A DNA stretch of 40,907 nt from an uncultured Eubacteriales bacterium (lineage in GTDB: Bacteria; Bacillota; Clostridia; Peptostreptococcales; Anaerovoracaceae). Numbering within the stretch: the first letter of the stretch is position 1; each line of letters begins with the position of its first letter. Positions 8,221-16,051 of this stretch are shown here, piece after piece. The position numbers and the translations under genes are program-made. The stretch lies in assembly GCA_949286985.1 (NCBI GenBank), contig CASEEM010000030.1:1-40907 (forward strand). Direction: 5' to 3'. Below the pieces are notes generated by a model. The model saw only the letters and a program-made list of their open reading frames with translations. It ran no database searches and was not told where the DNA came from.

Positions 8221-9834
8221 ATGGAATTAGAAGTAACATTTTTCACATGGTTCATGGCTGTGCTTCCGATCTTGGCGTTGATCCTTTTAATGATCAAATT
8301 TCAATGGGGTGCTACCGAAGCGGCGCCGGTCGCTTTGATCATCACGTTGATCACGGGAATGACAGTTTATAAGGGAGATCTTTATCTCATTGCGGGAGAG
8401 GCGGCAAAGGGCGTCTGGACGGCCATTCCGATTCTCCTGATCATCTGGACGGCGATCCTTCTCTATCAGGTCGGCGATCAGGCCAAGGCCTTCCAGGTCA
8501 TCAAGAACGGCATGAGTAAGCTCCTTCCGAATGAGCTCCTGCTCGTTCTGGCCATGGGATGGATCTTCGAGAGCTTCCTTCAGGGAATTACGGGCTTCGG
8601 TGTTCCGGTCGCTGTCGGTGCTCCGCTCCTCATGGGTATCGGGGTTCGTCCGATGTATGCGGTCATCATTCCGCTGCTCGGCCAGGCCTGGGGTAATACC
8701 TTCGGAACGCTCGGTGCGGCATGGGATGCGCTGGCTTCGACCGCAGGACTTTCGGTCGGTACGCCGGATTATTATCTTGCTGCTCTTTGGGCGGCAGCCA
8801 TCCTGCTCGTCTGGGATCTCTTCACGGGTCTCATCATCTGCTGGTTCTACGGCAAGGGTGAGGCTATAAGAAAAGGCCTTCCGGCCGTTCTGATCATGAC
8901 GATCATCCAGGGCGGCGGCGAGCTGGTCCTCAGCCAGGTCAATACGACGCTCTCGAACTTCATTCCGGCTGTTATTTCGCTGGTCGTCCTCCTTCTGCTC
9001 GGCAGAATGAAGATGTACCGCGAGGAGTGGAGCATCAAGGATTCGTCCATCATGATTCGCGGCGAAGAAGGCGCGGCGGAAGAGGATTATCCGCGCGACA
9101 TGACGCTGGTTCAGGCCTTTGTTCCGTATTTCCTTCTTTCCGTGCTCACCATCATCGTTCTTACGGTGAAGCCGATCACGAATTTCCTCGGACAGTTCAC
9201 CATCGGATTCTCTTTCCCGGAAACGTCGACGGCTTACGGTATTGTCAATGAGGCATCGACGAATTATTCGCCTTTTGCGCCGTTCACGCATGCAAGCATG
9301 TTCCTGCTGATTGCAGCTGTTATCGGACTCATCTATTACAAGTCGCACGGCTGGATCCCGCAGGGCGGAACGAAGACGGCCTTTGCGAAGTCGATTCAGA
9401 TGACGATGCCTTCGGGCATGGCCGTTGTCGGTTTGGTCATCATGTCCAAGATCATGGGCGGTACGGGTCAGACGGTCGTCATGGCACAGGGCATTGCTGC
9501 CGTACTCGGCAACAAGTATCTCATCCTGGCTCCGTTTATCGGACTTCTCGGAACGTTCATGACGGGCAGCAACCTGAGTTCCAATATTCTGTTCGGTGAC
9601 TTCCAGGCATCGACGGCTCAGCTTCTCGGCGTGAATGCGCCGCCGATCCTCGGCGCGCAGACGGCGGGCGGCGCCATCGGTGCGGCCGTCAGCCCGAGCA
9701 AGATCATCCTCGGTACGACGACGGCGGGCATCCTCGGCAAGGAAGGCGAAGTTCTCAAGACCATGCTTCTCCTGACGATGCCGGCAGCGATCGCCATCGG
9801 ACTGGTGCTGTTCGGCATTCTGGTCATTGCATAA
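8221..9834 (+). CDS. lctP: Lactate-permease (LctP) family transporter
   Basis: The 537-residue polytopic membrane protein belongs to the LctP/LldP family (known members move L-lactate, D-lactate and glycolate). Family features are FLQGITGFGVPVA near residue 120, the LGQAWGNTFGTLG segment, and the conserved C-terminal TGSNLSSN, QTAGGAIGAAVSPSKI and TTTAGILGKEG region. The hydrophobicity pattern suggests about a dozen or more membrane helices. It lies inside the allantoate cluster, with no lactate dehydrogenase gene in the window. I infer a role in moving a pathway compound, perhaps oxamate out or a carboxylate substrate in. The small gene that follows begins within reach of its stop codon. Confidence 0.93.
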   Translation: MELEVTFFTWFMAVLPILALILLMIKFQWGATEAAPVALIITLITGMTVYKGDLYLIAGEAAKGVWTAIPILLIIWTAILLYQVGDQAKAFQVIKNGMSKLLPNELLLVLAMGWIFESFLQGITGFGVPVAVGAPLLMGIGVRPMYAVIIPLLGQAWGNTFGTLGAAWDALASTAGLSVGTPDYYLAALWAAAILLVWDLFTGLIICWFYGKGEAIRKGLPAVLIMTIIQGGGELVLSQVNTTLSNFIPAVISLVVLLLLGRMKMYREEWSIKDSSIMIRGEEGAAEEDYPRDMTLVQAFVPYFLLSVLTIIVLTVKPITNFLGQFTIGFSFPETSTAYGIVNEASTNYSPFAPFTHASMFLLIAAVIGLIYYKSHGWIPQGGTKTAFAKSIQMTMPSGMAVVGLVIMSKIMGGTGQTVVMAQGIAAVLGNKYLILAPFIGLLGTFMTGSNLSSNILFGDFQASTAQLLGVNAPPILGAQTAGGAIGAAVSPSKIILGTTTAGILGKEGEVLKTMLLLTMPAAIAIGLVLFGILVIA

Positions 9835-9846
9835 GGAGGTTGCCGC

Positions 9847-10041
9847 ATGAAAAAGAACAGCTTTTGGAGTACACAGGCAGGCGCATTGACAATTGCGTTT
9901 ATTATCACTATGCTTGGATTCGGTATGATCCTTTTCGGCATGAATAACGGCAGTGAGGGGTTGGCGAACGCCGGCTTTATTGCCATCATGATTGCCATGC
10001 TGATCTCGCCGATCAAGGTGTTTTTCATCGACAGGAAGTAG
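9847..10041 (+). CDS. Small two-helix membrane protein, unknown
   Basis: This 64-residue protein is not recognised. It shows two hydrophobic segments (about residues 12-31 and 41-58) separated by a short polar loop (NNGSEGL) and ends in a basic KVFFIDRK tail, so a hairpin membrane topology is likely. Its AAGGAGG ribosome site overlaps the permease stop codon and is seven bases from the ATG. It is therefore surely translated with the permease and may be an accessory subunit. A strong terminator follows directly. Confidence 0.8.
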   Translation: MKKNSFWSTQAGALTIAFIITMLGFGMILFGMNNGSEGLANAGFIAIMIAMLISPIKVFFIDRK

Positions 10042-10086
10042 TTCCGGGAGAGAAGCTTCTGCGTCGGAGCTTCTCTCCGGGATTTT
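10042..10086 (+). terminator. Terminator after the permease pair
   Basis: An 11-bp stem (GGAGAGAAGCT with AGCTTCTCTCC), extended past one G-G mismatch by CC/GG, is followed by ATTTTCCC. It begins right after the stop codon of the small membrane protein. Confidence 0.85.
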
Positions 10087-10131
10087 CCCGTTCTATTAAA
10101 TATTATGATTTCACATTAGGAGGAATAAGGG

Positions 10132-11373
10132 ATGGATATTGAAAAGATGACCGGTAATATTGCTCAGGATCTTGAGTATCTGAAGAAATTCACCGCTACG
10201 CCGGGAGAGGGCTGCACGCGTCTTCCTTTCACGAAGGAAGCTCGCGAGGCTGTCGATTATCTCCGCGCAGAGATGGAGAAGATCGGTCTTGATGTACATG
10301 AGGATGCTGCAGGCAACGTCTTCGGTATTCTTCACGGAACGGATCCGTCGCTTCCGTGCGTCATGACGGGTTCGCACTACGATTCGGTCATTCACGGCGG
10401 CAACTTCGACGGTATCGGCGGCGTTGTCTGCTCGCTCGAGGTCGCTCGTCAGGTCATCGATCTCGGCATCGAGCACAAGAGAGATCTCGTCGTTGTCGGA
10501 TTCAACGATGAAGAGGGTATGCGTTTCGGAACGGGTTATTTCGGTTCCGGTGCGATGCTCGGCCATCGTGATTATGAGTACACGAAGAACTTCAAGGACG
10601 TCGACGGTGTTTCGATCGAGGAAGCGATGAGAGGCTACGGCCTGGATCCGGAGAAGATCGGCGATGCTGCATGGGCTCCGGGTTCGATCGGTCACTTCAT
10701 CGAGGCTCACATCGAGCAGGGCCCGGTTCTGGATCAGAAGAATATCGAGATCGGTCTCGTCACGGGTATTGTCGGTATTCAGCGTTACATGGTCACGGTT
10801 CACGGCAGAGCCGACCACGCCGGAACGACGCCGATGGATATGAGAATGGACGCTGTCGATGCTTCGACGAAGGTCATCTCGAAGATTGCCGACTGGGCAA
10901 GAGAGAAGGCGGACGGCACCGTTGCTACGGTCGGTCTTATCAAGGTTCAGCCGGGCGGCATGAATATCGTTGCCGAGCAGGTCGAGTTCACGGTCGACAT
11001 CCGTTCGATGAACAATGACAACATCTCGGATATCGCAAACCGCATCCGTGCGGCTCTCGACAGAGAGTGTAAGGCGATGGGCGGTTCGTACGAGATCGAC
11101 ACGAAGCTCGTCATCGAGCCGGTTGCTCTCGACGAGGGTATGCTCGACATCCTCGAGGAGTCCTGCAAGGCGAAGGATTATTCGTACATGCGCCTTCCGA
11201 GCGGAGCCGGCCACGACTCGCTCGAAATCGGTCAGGTTCTCCCGACGGTCATGCTCTTCGTCTCCAGCAAGGACGGCAGAAGCCATGCTCCGGTCGAGTT
11301 CAGCAAGTACAGCGATCTGGCGAAGGCTTCGTCCCTGATGACGGATCTCATCGTCAAGCTGCTCAACGAGTAA
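10132..11373 (+). CDS. allC: Allantoate amidohydrolase
   Basis: The enzyme hydrolyses allantoate to (S)-ureidoglycine, CO2 and ammonia, opening the pathway in this window. It is an M20-family metallohydrolase of 413 residues, the usual AllC length. Likely metal ligands are His82 (SHYDS), Asp93 (GGNFDG), Glu128 with catalytic Glu127 (NDEEG), His193 (EAHIEQGP) and His385 (GRSHAP). The dimerisation-domain signature GRADHAGTTPM is near 225-235. The related N-carbamoyl-L-amino-acid hydrolases share this fold, but the neighbours make allantoate the likely substrate. AGGAGG lies eight bases before the ATG. Confidence 0.93.
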   Translation: MDIEKMTGNIAQDLEYLKKFTATPGEGCTRLPFTKEAREAVDYLRAEMEKIGLDVHEDAAGNVFGILHGTDPSLPCVMTGSHYDSVIHGGNFDGIGGVVCSLEVARQVIDLGIEHKRDLVVVGFNDEEGMRFGTGYFGSGAMLGHRDYEYTKNFKDVDGVSIEEAMRGYGLDPEKIGDAAWAPGSIGHFIEAHIEQGPVLDQKNIEIGLVTGIVGIQRYMVTVHGRADHAGTTPMDMRMDAVDASTKVISKIADWAREKADGTVATVGLIKVQPGGMNIVAEQVEFTVDIRSMNNDNISDIANRIRAALDRECKAMGGSYEIDTKLVIEPVALDEGMLDILEESCKAKDYSYMRLPSGAGHDSLEIGQVLPTVMLFVSSKDGRSHAPVEFSKYSDLAKASSLMTDLIVKLLNE

Positions 11374-11396
11374 TTCGTATCGCTAAGTCATTTCAA

Positions 11397-11430
11397 AGGG
11401 GCGCGGCGATAGCGGTCGCTGCGCCTTTTT
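11397..11430 (+). terminator. Terminator after allC
   Basis: A 13-bp stem (11397-11409 with 11416-11428, including G-U pairs) closes a six-base loop and runs into TTTTT. Confidence 0.85.
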
Positions 11431-11452
11431 CACAAAACAGGAATAGATAACT

Positions 11453-12478
11453 ATGGTAGACGGAAAGTATAACTCGGCGTATAAGAAAGACAATATTCGT
11501 CAGCTTCGAAGAGCTCTCAAGATGACGCAGAAGGAGTTCCTGGAATACTTCCTTCAGGGTCCGGACGGGAAGCCGGCCATGAGTGTGGCGACGCTCTCGA
11601 ATCTGGAATCCCGCGGCGGCGAGCGCGTGAACGAGATCATTGCGGCCGTATGCATGAAACTGCAGCTGGACAGCATGATGTTCTCGCTGGAGCAGCAGGA
11701 ATTCCTGAATGTGCTCGAGAATTATCTGGCGACGCATCGCGACAATGAATGCCTCTTCAAGAAGAACGAGAAGAAGGGAAATATCAGTCAGCTGGTCAAC
11801 CGCCTGACGATGTATTTCGCCGACGAGATTCTGGAGGGGCGCCTTCACCGCGGGGATCAGATCGAATCGGACCGCGAGCTCGCGAAAAAGCTCGGCGTCG
11901 GCCGTTCGGCCGTCCGCGAGGCTCTCAAGGTACTCGACGTTCTCGGCATGATCGATATTCGCCTCGGCCAGGGTACCTATATCACGAGCCGGGAGTCCAA
12001 TTTCTTCTCGGTTCCGCTGTCGTGGTCGCTCTTCCTTGACGGGGAGCAGGTCGAGAGCATTCTGGAGGTTCGAAATATCCTCGAGTGCAAGGCGGCTTCG
12101 CTGGCATGCACCTGTACGGATAAGAGCAAGATTGACCGACTGACGGAGATCTATTACCGGATGCAGAAGACGTTCCGCGAGAACGAGGGGAATGACAATC
12201 CGCAGCAGGCGCTTCAGGAGGCGCTGAATGCCGATATCGAATTCCATACCTGCATTGCGGATTGCTCCGGCAATCAGATTATTCTCTCCATGATTTCGAC
12301 CATTCGCAACTTCCTCCGCCGTGTCAGCGGAACGGGTATGGTCACCATCGACCAGCTGCGGGCGGTCTTTGAAGAGCACCAGAAGATCTACGGAGCGATT
12401 ATCAGCGGCAATGAAAAGGATGCGCATGATGCGATGAGCATTCATTTGACCAATTCTTCGCACCGCTACGACATTTAA
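11453..12478 (+). CDS. XRE–GntR–FCD double-HTH transcription regulator
   Basis: This is probably the local regulator of the allantoate genes. The 341-residue protein has three parts. An XRE/Cro-like helix-turn-helix covers about residues 14-72 (TQKEF recognition region and SVATLSNLESR). A GntR winged helix covers about 112-182 (ESDRELAKKLGVGRSAVREAL). A FadR-type FCD effector domain covers about 198-335. The FCD metal site looks intact, with Asp261, His265, His309 and His331. Normal FadR-type regulators are about 230-250 residues and start with the GntR domain, so the extra N-terminal DNA-binding domain is unusual. It follows the allC terminator, with a weak ribosome site (AGGAA), and has its own terminator. 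The effector is unknown; a ureido acid or oxamate would fit the context. Confidence 0.88.
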   Translation: MVDGKYNSAYKKDNIRQLRRALKMTQKEFLEYFLQGPDGKPAMSVATLSNLESRGGERVNEIIAAVCMKLQLDSMMFSLEQQEFLNVLENYLATHRDNECLFKKNEKKGNISQLVNRLTMYFADEILEGRLHRGDQIESDRELAKKLGVGRSAVREALKVLDVLGMIDIRLGQGTYITSRESNFFSVPLSWSLFLDGEQVESILEVRNILECKAASLACTCTDKSKIDRLTEIYYRMQKTFRENEGNDNPQQALQEALNADIEFHTCIADCSGNQIILSMISTIRNFLRRVSGTGMVTIDQLRAVFEEHQKIYGAIISGNEKDAHDAMSIHLTNSSHRYDI

Positions 12479-12482
12479 GAGC

Positions 12483-12517
12483 AAAGATGCCTCCCTTCCG
12501 GGAGGCATCTTTTTTTG
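12483..12517 (+). terminator. Terminator after the regulator
   Basis: AAAGATGCCTCCC pairs with GGGAGGCATCTTT around a four-base loop, followed by seven T residues. It closes the allantoate cluster. Confidence 0.93.
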
Positions 12518-12560
12518 CGGAAGTTTTCGTGCTTATCACAGAAGAGTGTCGCGCTTAATG

Positions 12561-12566
12561 TATAAT
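12561..12566 (+). promoter_or_regulatory. -10 element for nnr
   Basis: A perfect TATAAT lies 64 bases before the nnr start codon in an AT-rich spacer. The -35 position has only a weak match. Confidence 0.5.
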
Positions 12567-12629
12567 ATTACATACGATTTGTAAATAGTATTTCGGTATG
12601 TGAAATTTTATTATAAAGAGGTGAGCCGT

Positions 12630-14156
12630 ATGTATCTTTTGACTGCTTACGGAATGAGACAATGTGAGAAGCATATGATGGCCAAGGGCATCAGCGCGGA
12701 GACGATGATGGAGCGCGCGGCAATGGGTCTTCGGAAGGAGATTCGTAAGCGCTTTACGGACCGCGGGACGCGCCTTCTCTTCCTTGCGGGAGGAGGGAAT
12801 AACGGCGGAGATGCGATTGCGGCGGCTCGTTTCCTTCTGGAGGACGGATATGCCGTGACGATTCTCGTGACGGGAAGCCGCGGCAAGTTCAGCGAAGAGT
12901 TTCGCAAGCAATATAAGAAGCTTCGGAGTGAGTTTCCGAGACACAAGCTGCATTTCCTCGATGACGCCTCGAGCAAGGAAATTCCGGAGCGCAGCTATGA
13001 TGTCATCGTCGATGCGATGTTCGGGACCGGTCTCTCGCGTCCGATTCGGGAGAAGCAGGCGGACCTGCTTCGCACGGTGAATCAGAAGAAGGCATACCGC
13101 ATTGCGGTCGACCTTCCGAGCGGGCTCGATGCGTCGACAGGAAGGATCCTCGGCGAGGCGTTTCATGCCGATTTGACGGTGACCTTCGGCAGCCCGAAGG
13201 TGGGATGCTATCTCGGCGAGGGCCGTACGGTCAGCGGTGAGATCGTCTTCGTTTCGCTCGGCTTTGATGCCGAGGTCTATCGGAAGGCGGAGGACCGCAT
13301 TCTTCTCGCGGATCTCGATTTCTTCCGTGCTACGAAAGCGAAGTCGCTTCCGCCGCGTCCTGCCGTCTCGCACAAGGGGACGTTCGGCAAGGTCGGAATC
13401 ATCATCTCTCCGCAGGCGATGCTCGGGGCGAGCATGCTGGCGGCGAAGGCGGCTTATCGGTCCGGCTGCGGCTTGGTGCGCGTCTTCTGTCCGAAGGAAT
13501 ATGTCGGATACTTTAATATCGCCGTACCGGAAGCGGTCGTTGTTCCGTACGGAGAGGAACGGGCGGGATCTTTGCTTCTGAAATTCCTTCGCACGGTCGA
13601 TGCCGTTTGCATCGGTCCGGGGCTTTCGGAGGACCGCATGGGACTCATCTTCCTTCGGAATGTGCTCGAATCGAACACGCCGGCCGTTCTCGATGCAGGG
13701 GCGCTTCATCTGCTCGCCGAGCATTTGAATCTCCTCAAGCACCGGAGCTGTCCATGTGTCTTGACACCGCATCTTAAGGAGATGGCGGCGCTCTGCCATA
13801 CGGATGTTCGCACGATGAGCGAGGATCGTCTGCAGCTCGTTTCGCAGTTCGCGAAGGAGTATCATGTGAGCTTGGTCTGCAAGTCGGATACGTCACTGAT
13901 CGCCTTGCCGCGCGAAAGGGATGTCAAGCTGACGCTCAGCACGCTTGGCAATTCTGGCCTGGCGACGGCGGGCTCCGGCGATGTTTTGACCGGTATCATC
14001 ACGTCGCTCATGGCACAGGGAGCGAATCTCACGAATGCGCTTCTCTACGGCGTCCTCCTCCACGGACGCGCCGGGGAAGTGGGAGCACCGGACGAAGATG
14101 CACAGCGGCGCATGATGGCAAGCGATATCATCGATAATTTATTCTTGTCTTGCTAA
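12630..14156 (+). CDS. nnr: Bifunctional NAD(P)HX epimerase/dehydratase
   Basis: The protein repairs damaged nicotinamide cofactors. The N-terminal half (YjeF_N) epimerises NAD(P)HX, and the C-terminal half (carbohydrate-kinase-like) dehydrates the S form with ADP. Signatures are GGGNNGGDA and VDLPSGLDAS in the epimerase part, and THLKEMA-like TPHLKEMA and AGSGDVLTGII in the dehydratase part. The protein has 508 residues from the ATG at 12630, which has GAGGTG about seven bases upstream and is preferred over an upstream in-frame start at 12600. It is the first gene of the housekeeping region. Confidence 0.94.
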   Translation: MYLLTAYGMRQCEKHMMAKGISAETMMERAAMGLRKEIRKRFTDRGTRLLFLAGGGNNGGDAIAAARFLLEDGYAVTILVTGSRGKFSEEFRKQYKKLRSEFPRHKLHFLDDASSKEIPERSYDVIVDAMFGTGLSRPIREKQADLLRTVNQKKAYRIAVDLPSGLDASTGRILGEAFHADLTVTFGSPKVGCYLGEGRTVSGEIVFVSLGFDAEVYRKAEDRILLADLDFFRATKAKSLPPRPAVSHKGTFGKVGIIISPQAMLGASMLAAKAAYRSGCGLVRVFCPKEYVGYFNIAVPEAVVVPYGEERAGSLLLKFLRTVDAVCIGPGLSEDRMGLIFLRNVLESNTPAVLDAGALHLLAEHLNLLKHRSCPCVLTPHLKEMAALCHTDVRTMSEDRLQLVSQFAKEYHVSLVCKSDTSLIALPRERDVKLTLSTLGNSGLATAGSGDVLTGIITSLMAQGANLTNALLYGVLLHGRAGEVGAPDEDAQRRMMASDIIDNLFLSC

Positions 14157-14173
14157 TTCTTTGATGATATAAT
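14145..14173 (+). promoter_or_regulatory. rpsU promoter
   Basis: TTGTCT (14145-14150), a 17-base spacer and TATAAT (14168-14173) form a good sigma-A promoter. It overlaps the end of nnr and lies just upstream of rpsU. Confidence 0.7.
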
Positions 14174-14177
14174 CGGT

Positions 14178-14205
14178 TTGTTATGACGAGTCTGTTCCAT
14201 AACAA
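14178..14205 (+). promoter_or_regulatory. Hairpin in the rpsU leader
   Basis: TTGTTATG and CATAACAA form an 8-bp stem with a 12-base loop, between the rpsU promoter and its AGGAGGTG ribosome site. It could stabilise the transcript or take part in autoregulation. Confidence 0.45.
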
Positions 14206-14236
14206 CATTCTGTAATGGCAGGAGGTGAATCAGAAT

Positions 14237-14416
14237 ATGGCACAGGTTACCGTTAGAGAGAACGAGAGCCTTGAGAGCGCTCTTAAGAGATTTAAGAGAT
14301 CCTGCGCTCGTGACGGCGTCATGTCGGAGCTCCGCAAGCGTGAGCACTACGAGAAGCCAAGCGTTAAGCGTAAGAAGAAGTCTGAGGCTGCCAGAAAGAA
14401 GGCAAGAAAGTACTAG
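14237..14416 (+). CDS. rpsU: 30S ribosomal protein S21
   Basis: S21 binds near the anti-Shine-Dalgarno end of 16S rRNA in the small subunit. The protein has 59 residues starting [11 protein letters not shown] and carrying the family motif ESALKRFKR and a lysine/arginine-rich tail. I chose the ATG at 14237, with AGGAGGTG nine bases upstream; a GTG inside that ribosome site (14225) is not a credible start. The yqeY gene follows closely, as in many Firmicutes. Confidence 0.97.
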   Translation: MAQVTVRENESLESALKRFKRSCARDGVMSELRKREHYEKPSVKRKKKSEAARKKARKY

Positions 14417-14437
14417 TCTGTGAGAGGGGTGAGTGAC

Positions 14438-14890
14438 GTGAGCTTGAAGGAACAGCTTCTTAACGATTATAAGAAGGCGATGAAAGAACACGATATCACG
14501 ACCAAAGAGACAGTCAATCTCGTTCGAGCTGCCATTAAGCAATACGAGGTCGATCAGCGCGTTGTTCTCGAGGATGATGCAGATATCGTTTCGATCATCA
14601 AGAAGCAGCTCAAGATGCGCAAGGATGCGCTTGCCGACTTCGAGAAGGCGGGAAGGCAAGACTTGCTGGACAGTTATCATAAGGAAATCGAGATTCTGCA
14701 GCGCTATCTGCCGGAGGAGATGTCGGAAGACGCGATCCGCGAAGCCGTTCAGAAGATCGCCGAGGATAACGGAATCGAGCGGACCATGAAGAACATGGGC
14801 ACCCTGATGCATGCCGCCATGGCGGAGCTCAAGGGTAAGGCCGACGGTTCCCTTGTTTCGAAACTGGTCAAAGAATATTTGAGCAAATAA
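14438..14890 (+). CDS. yqeY: GatB/YqeY domain protein
   Basis: The 150-residue protein belongs to the YqeY family, related to the tail domain of the GatB amidotransferase subunit; its precise role is unsettled. It begins SLKEQLLNDYKKAMK and ends with the typical helical tail DGSLVSKLVKEYL. I chose the GTG at 14438, with AGAGGGGTG upstream at normal spacing; two earlier in-frame GTG codons (14420, 14429) fall within or before that site. It is probably cotranscribed with rpsU. Confidence 0.92.
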   Translation: MSLKEQLLNDYKKAMKEHDITTKETVNLVRAAIKQYEVDQRVVLEDDADIVSIIKKQLKMRKDALADFEKAGRQDLLDSYHKEIEILQRYLPEEMSEDAIREAVQKIAEDNGIERTMKNMGTLMHAAMAELKGKADGSLVSKLVKEYLSK

Positions 14891-14910
14891 AAGCATGATA
14901 ATACTGTCGC

Positions 14911-14940
14911 AAAGCAGGACCTGTGGGTCCTGCTTTTTCT
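14911..14940 (+). terminator. Terminator after yqeY
   Basis: AAAGCAGGACC pairs with GGTCCTGCTTT, followed by a T run. Confidence 0.9.
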
Positions 14941-14969
14941 TTGTAAAAGGCAGGGAAATGGCATATAAT
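14941..14969 (+). promoter_or_regulatory. phoH operon promoter
   Basis: TTGTAA (14941-14946), a 17-base spacer and TATAAT (14964-14969) form a promoter 32 bases before phoH, right after the yqeY terminator. It probably drives phoH through recO. Confidence 0.75.
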
Positions 14970-15001
14970 AAACTTATCTTGTTGTATTTAAGGAAGGGTC
15001 T

Positions 15002-16036
15002 ATGAATCAATCGAACGAACTTCTCTATTGGAACATTCCGGAGGATCTCGACAGCAGCGAGCTCTTCGGCACCTTGGACGCGAATATCAAGCGCGTGGAG
15101 CAGGCGACCAAGACGGTCATCATTCAGCGCGGCGAATCCCTTCTCATTCGGGGAGCGGACCGTGAGCGGGCGGCCGAGCTTTTGAACCGCATGGCGGAGT
15201 CGCTTCGCGTGAACGGCATGCTGGACAGCCATAAGGTGGGATATCTTATCGATATGGCAGAAGAGGGACGCGTCTTCGATGAGCCGGCCGCGGCCGGTGA
15301 CATCATCTGCTATACGCACCGAGGGAAGCCGCTCCGCGTCAAGACGGCCGGACAGAAGGAATATATCGATAAGATCCGAAATAACGATATGGTCTTCGGC
15401 ATCGGACCGGCCGGTACCGGCAAGACGTACCTCGCCTGCGCGATGGCGGTGACGGCTTTTAAGAATAAGGAAGTAGAGAAGATCATCCTGGCCAGACCGG
15501 CTGTTGAGGCCGGAGAGAGCCTCGGCTTCCTCCCGGGCGATCTTCAGGAGAAGGTCGATCCCTACCTGAGGCCGCTCTATGATGCGCTGTTCGAGATTAT
15601 GGGGCCGGAGACCTCCGCGCGCCTTAAGGAGAAGGGTGCGATCGAGGTCGTCCCGCTCGCTTATATGCGCGGACGGACGCTGGACCGTTCGTTCATCATC
15701 TTGGACGAAGCTCAGAATACGACGCAGGAGCAGATGAAGATGTTCCTCACGCGTATGGGCTTTGGATCGAAGGTCGTCGTGACCGGCGATATCACGCAGA
15801 TCGACCTTCCGCGCGGGGCGGGCTCCGGCCTTCTCGCGGCGCAGCGCGTGCTCAAGGATGTTGAAGGCATCGCTTTCAGCTATCTCTCCGATGTCGACGT
15901 CGTGCGCCATGACCTGGTCAAGAGAATCATCAAGGCGTACAGCGATTTTGAAGAGAAGGAACGAAATGCCCGTCAGGCGAAGGCCGACGGACGCATGAAG
16001 GACGGGAATCGAAAGAACCTCAAGCAGAAGAATTGA
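15002..16036 (+). CDS. phoH: PhoH-family ATPase
   Basis: This is a cytosolic P-loop ATPase of the PhoH/YbeZ family, linked to RNA metabolism together with YbeY. It has 344 residues, with Walker A GPAGTGKT near residues 137-144, Walker B IILDEAQ near 235, and the downstream VVTGD-x-x-QIDLP motif. AGGAAGG precedes the ATG. The gene lies directly before the ybeY–cdd fusion, as phoH lies before ybeY in many Firmicutes. Confidence 0.94.
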   Translation: MNQSNELLYWNIPEDLDSSELFGTLDANIKRVEQATKTVIIQRGESLLIRGADRERAAELLNRMAESLRVNGMLDSHKVGYLIDMAEEGRVFDEPAAAGDIICYTHRGKPLRVKTAGQKEYIDKIRNNDMVFGIGPAGTGKTYLACAMAVTAFKNKEVEKIILARPAVEAGESLGFLPGDLQEKVDPYLRPLYDALFEIMGPETSARLKEKGAIEVVPLAYMRGRTLDRSFIILDEAQNTTQEQMKMFLTRMGFGSKVVVTGDITQIDLPRGAGSGLLAAQRVLKDVEGIAFSYLSDVDVVRHDLVKRIIKAYSDFEEKERNARQAKADGRMKDGNRKNLKQKN

Positions 16037-16051
16037 TCTCGGGAGGCTACC

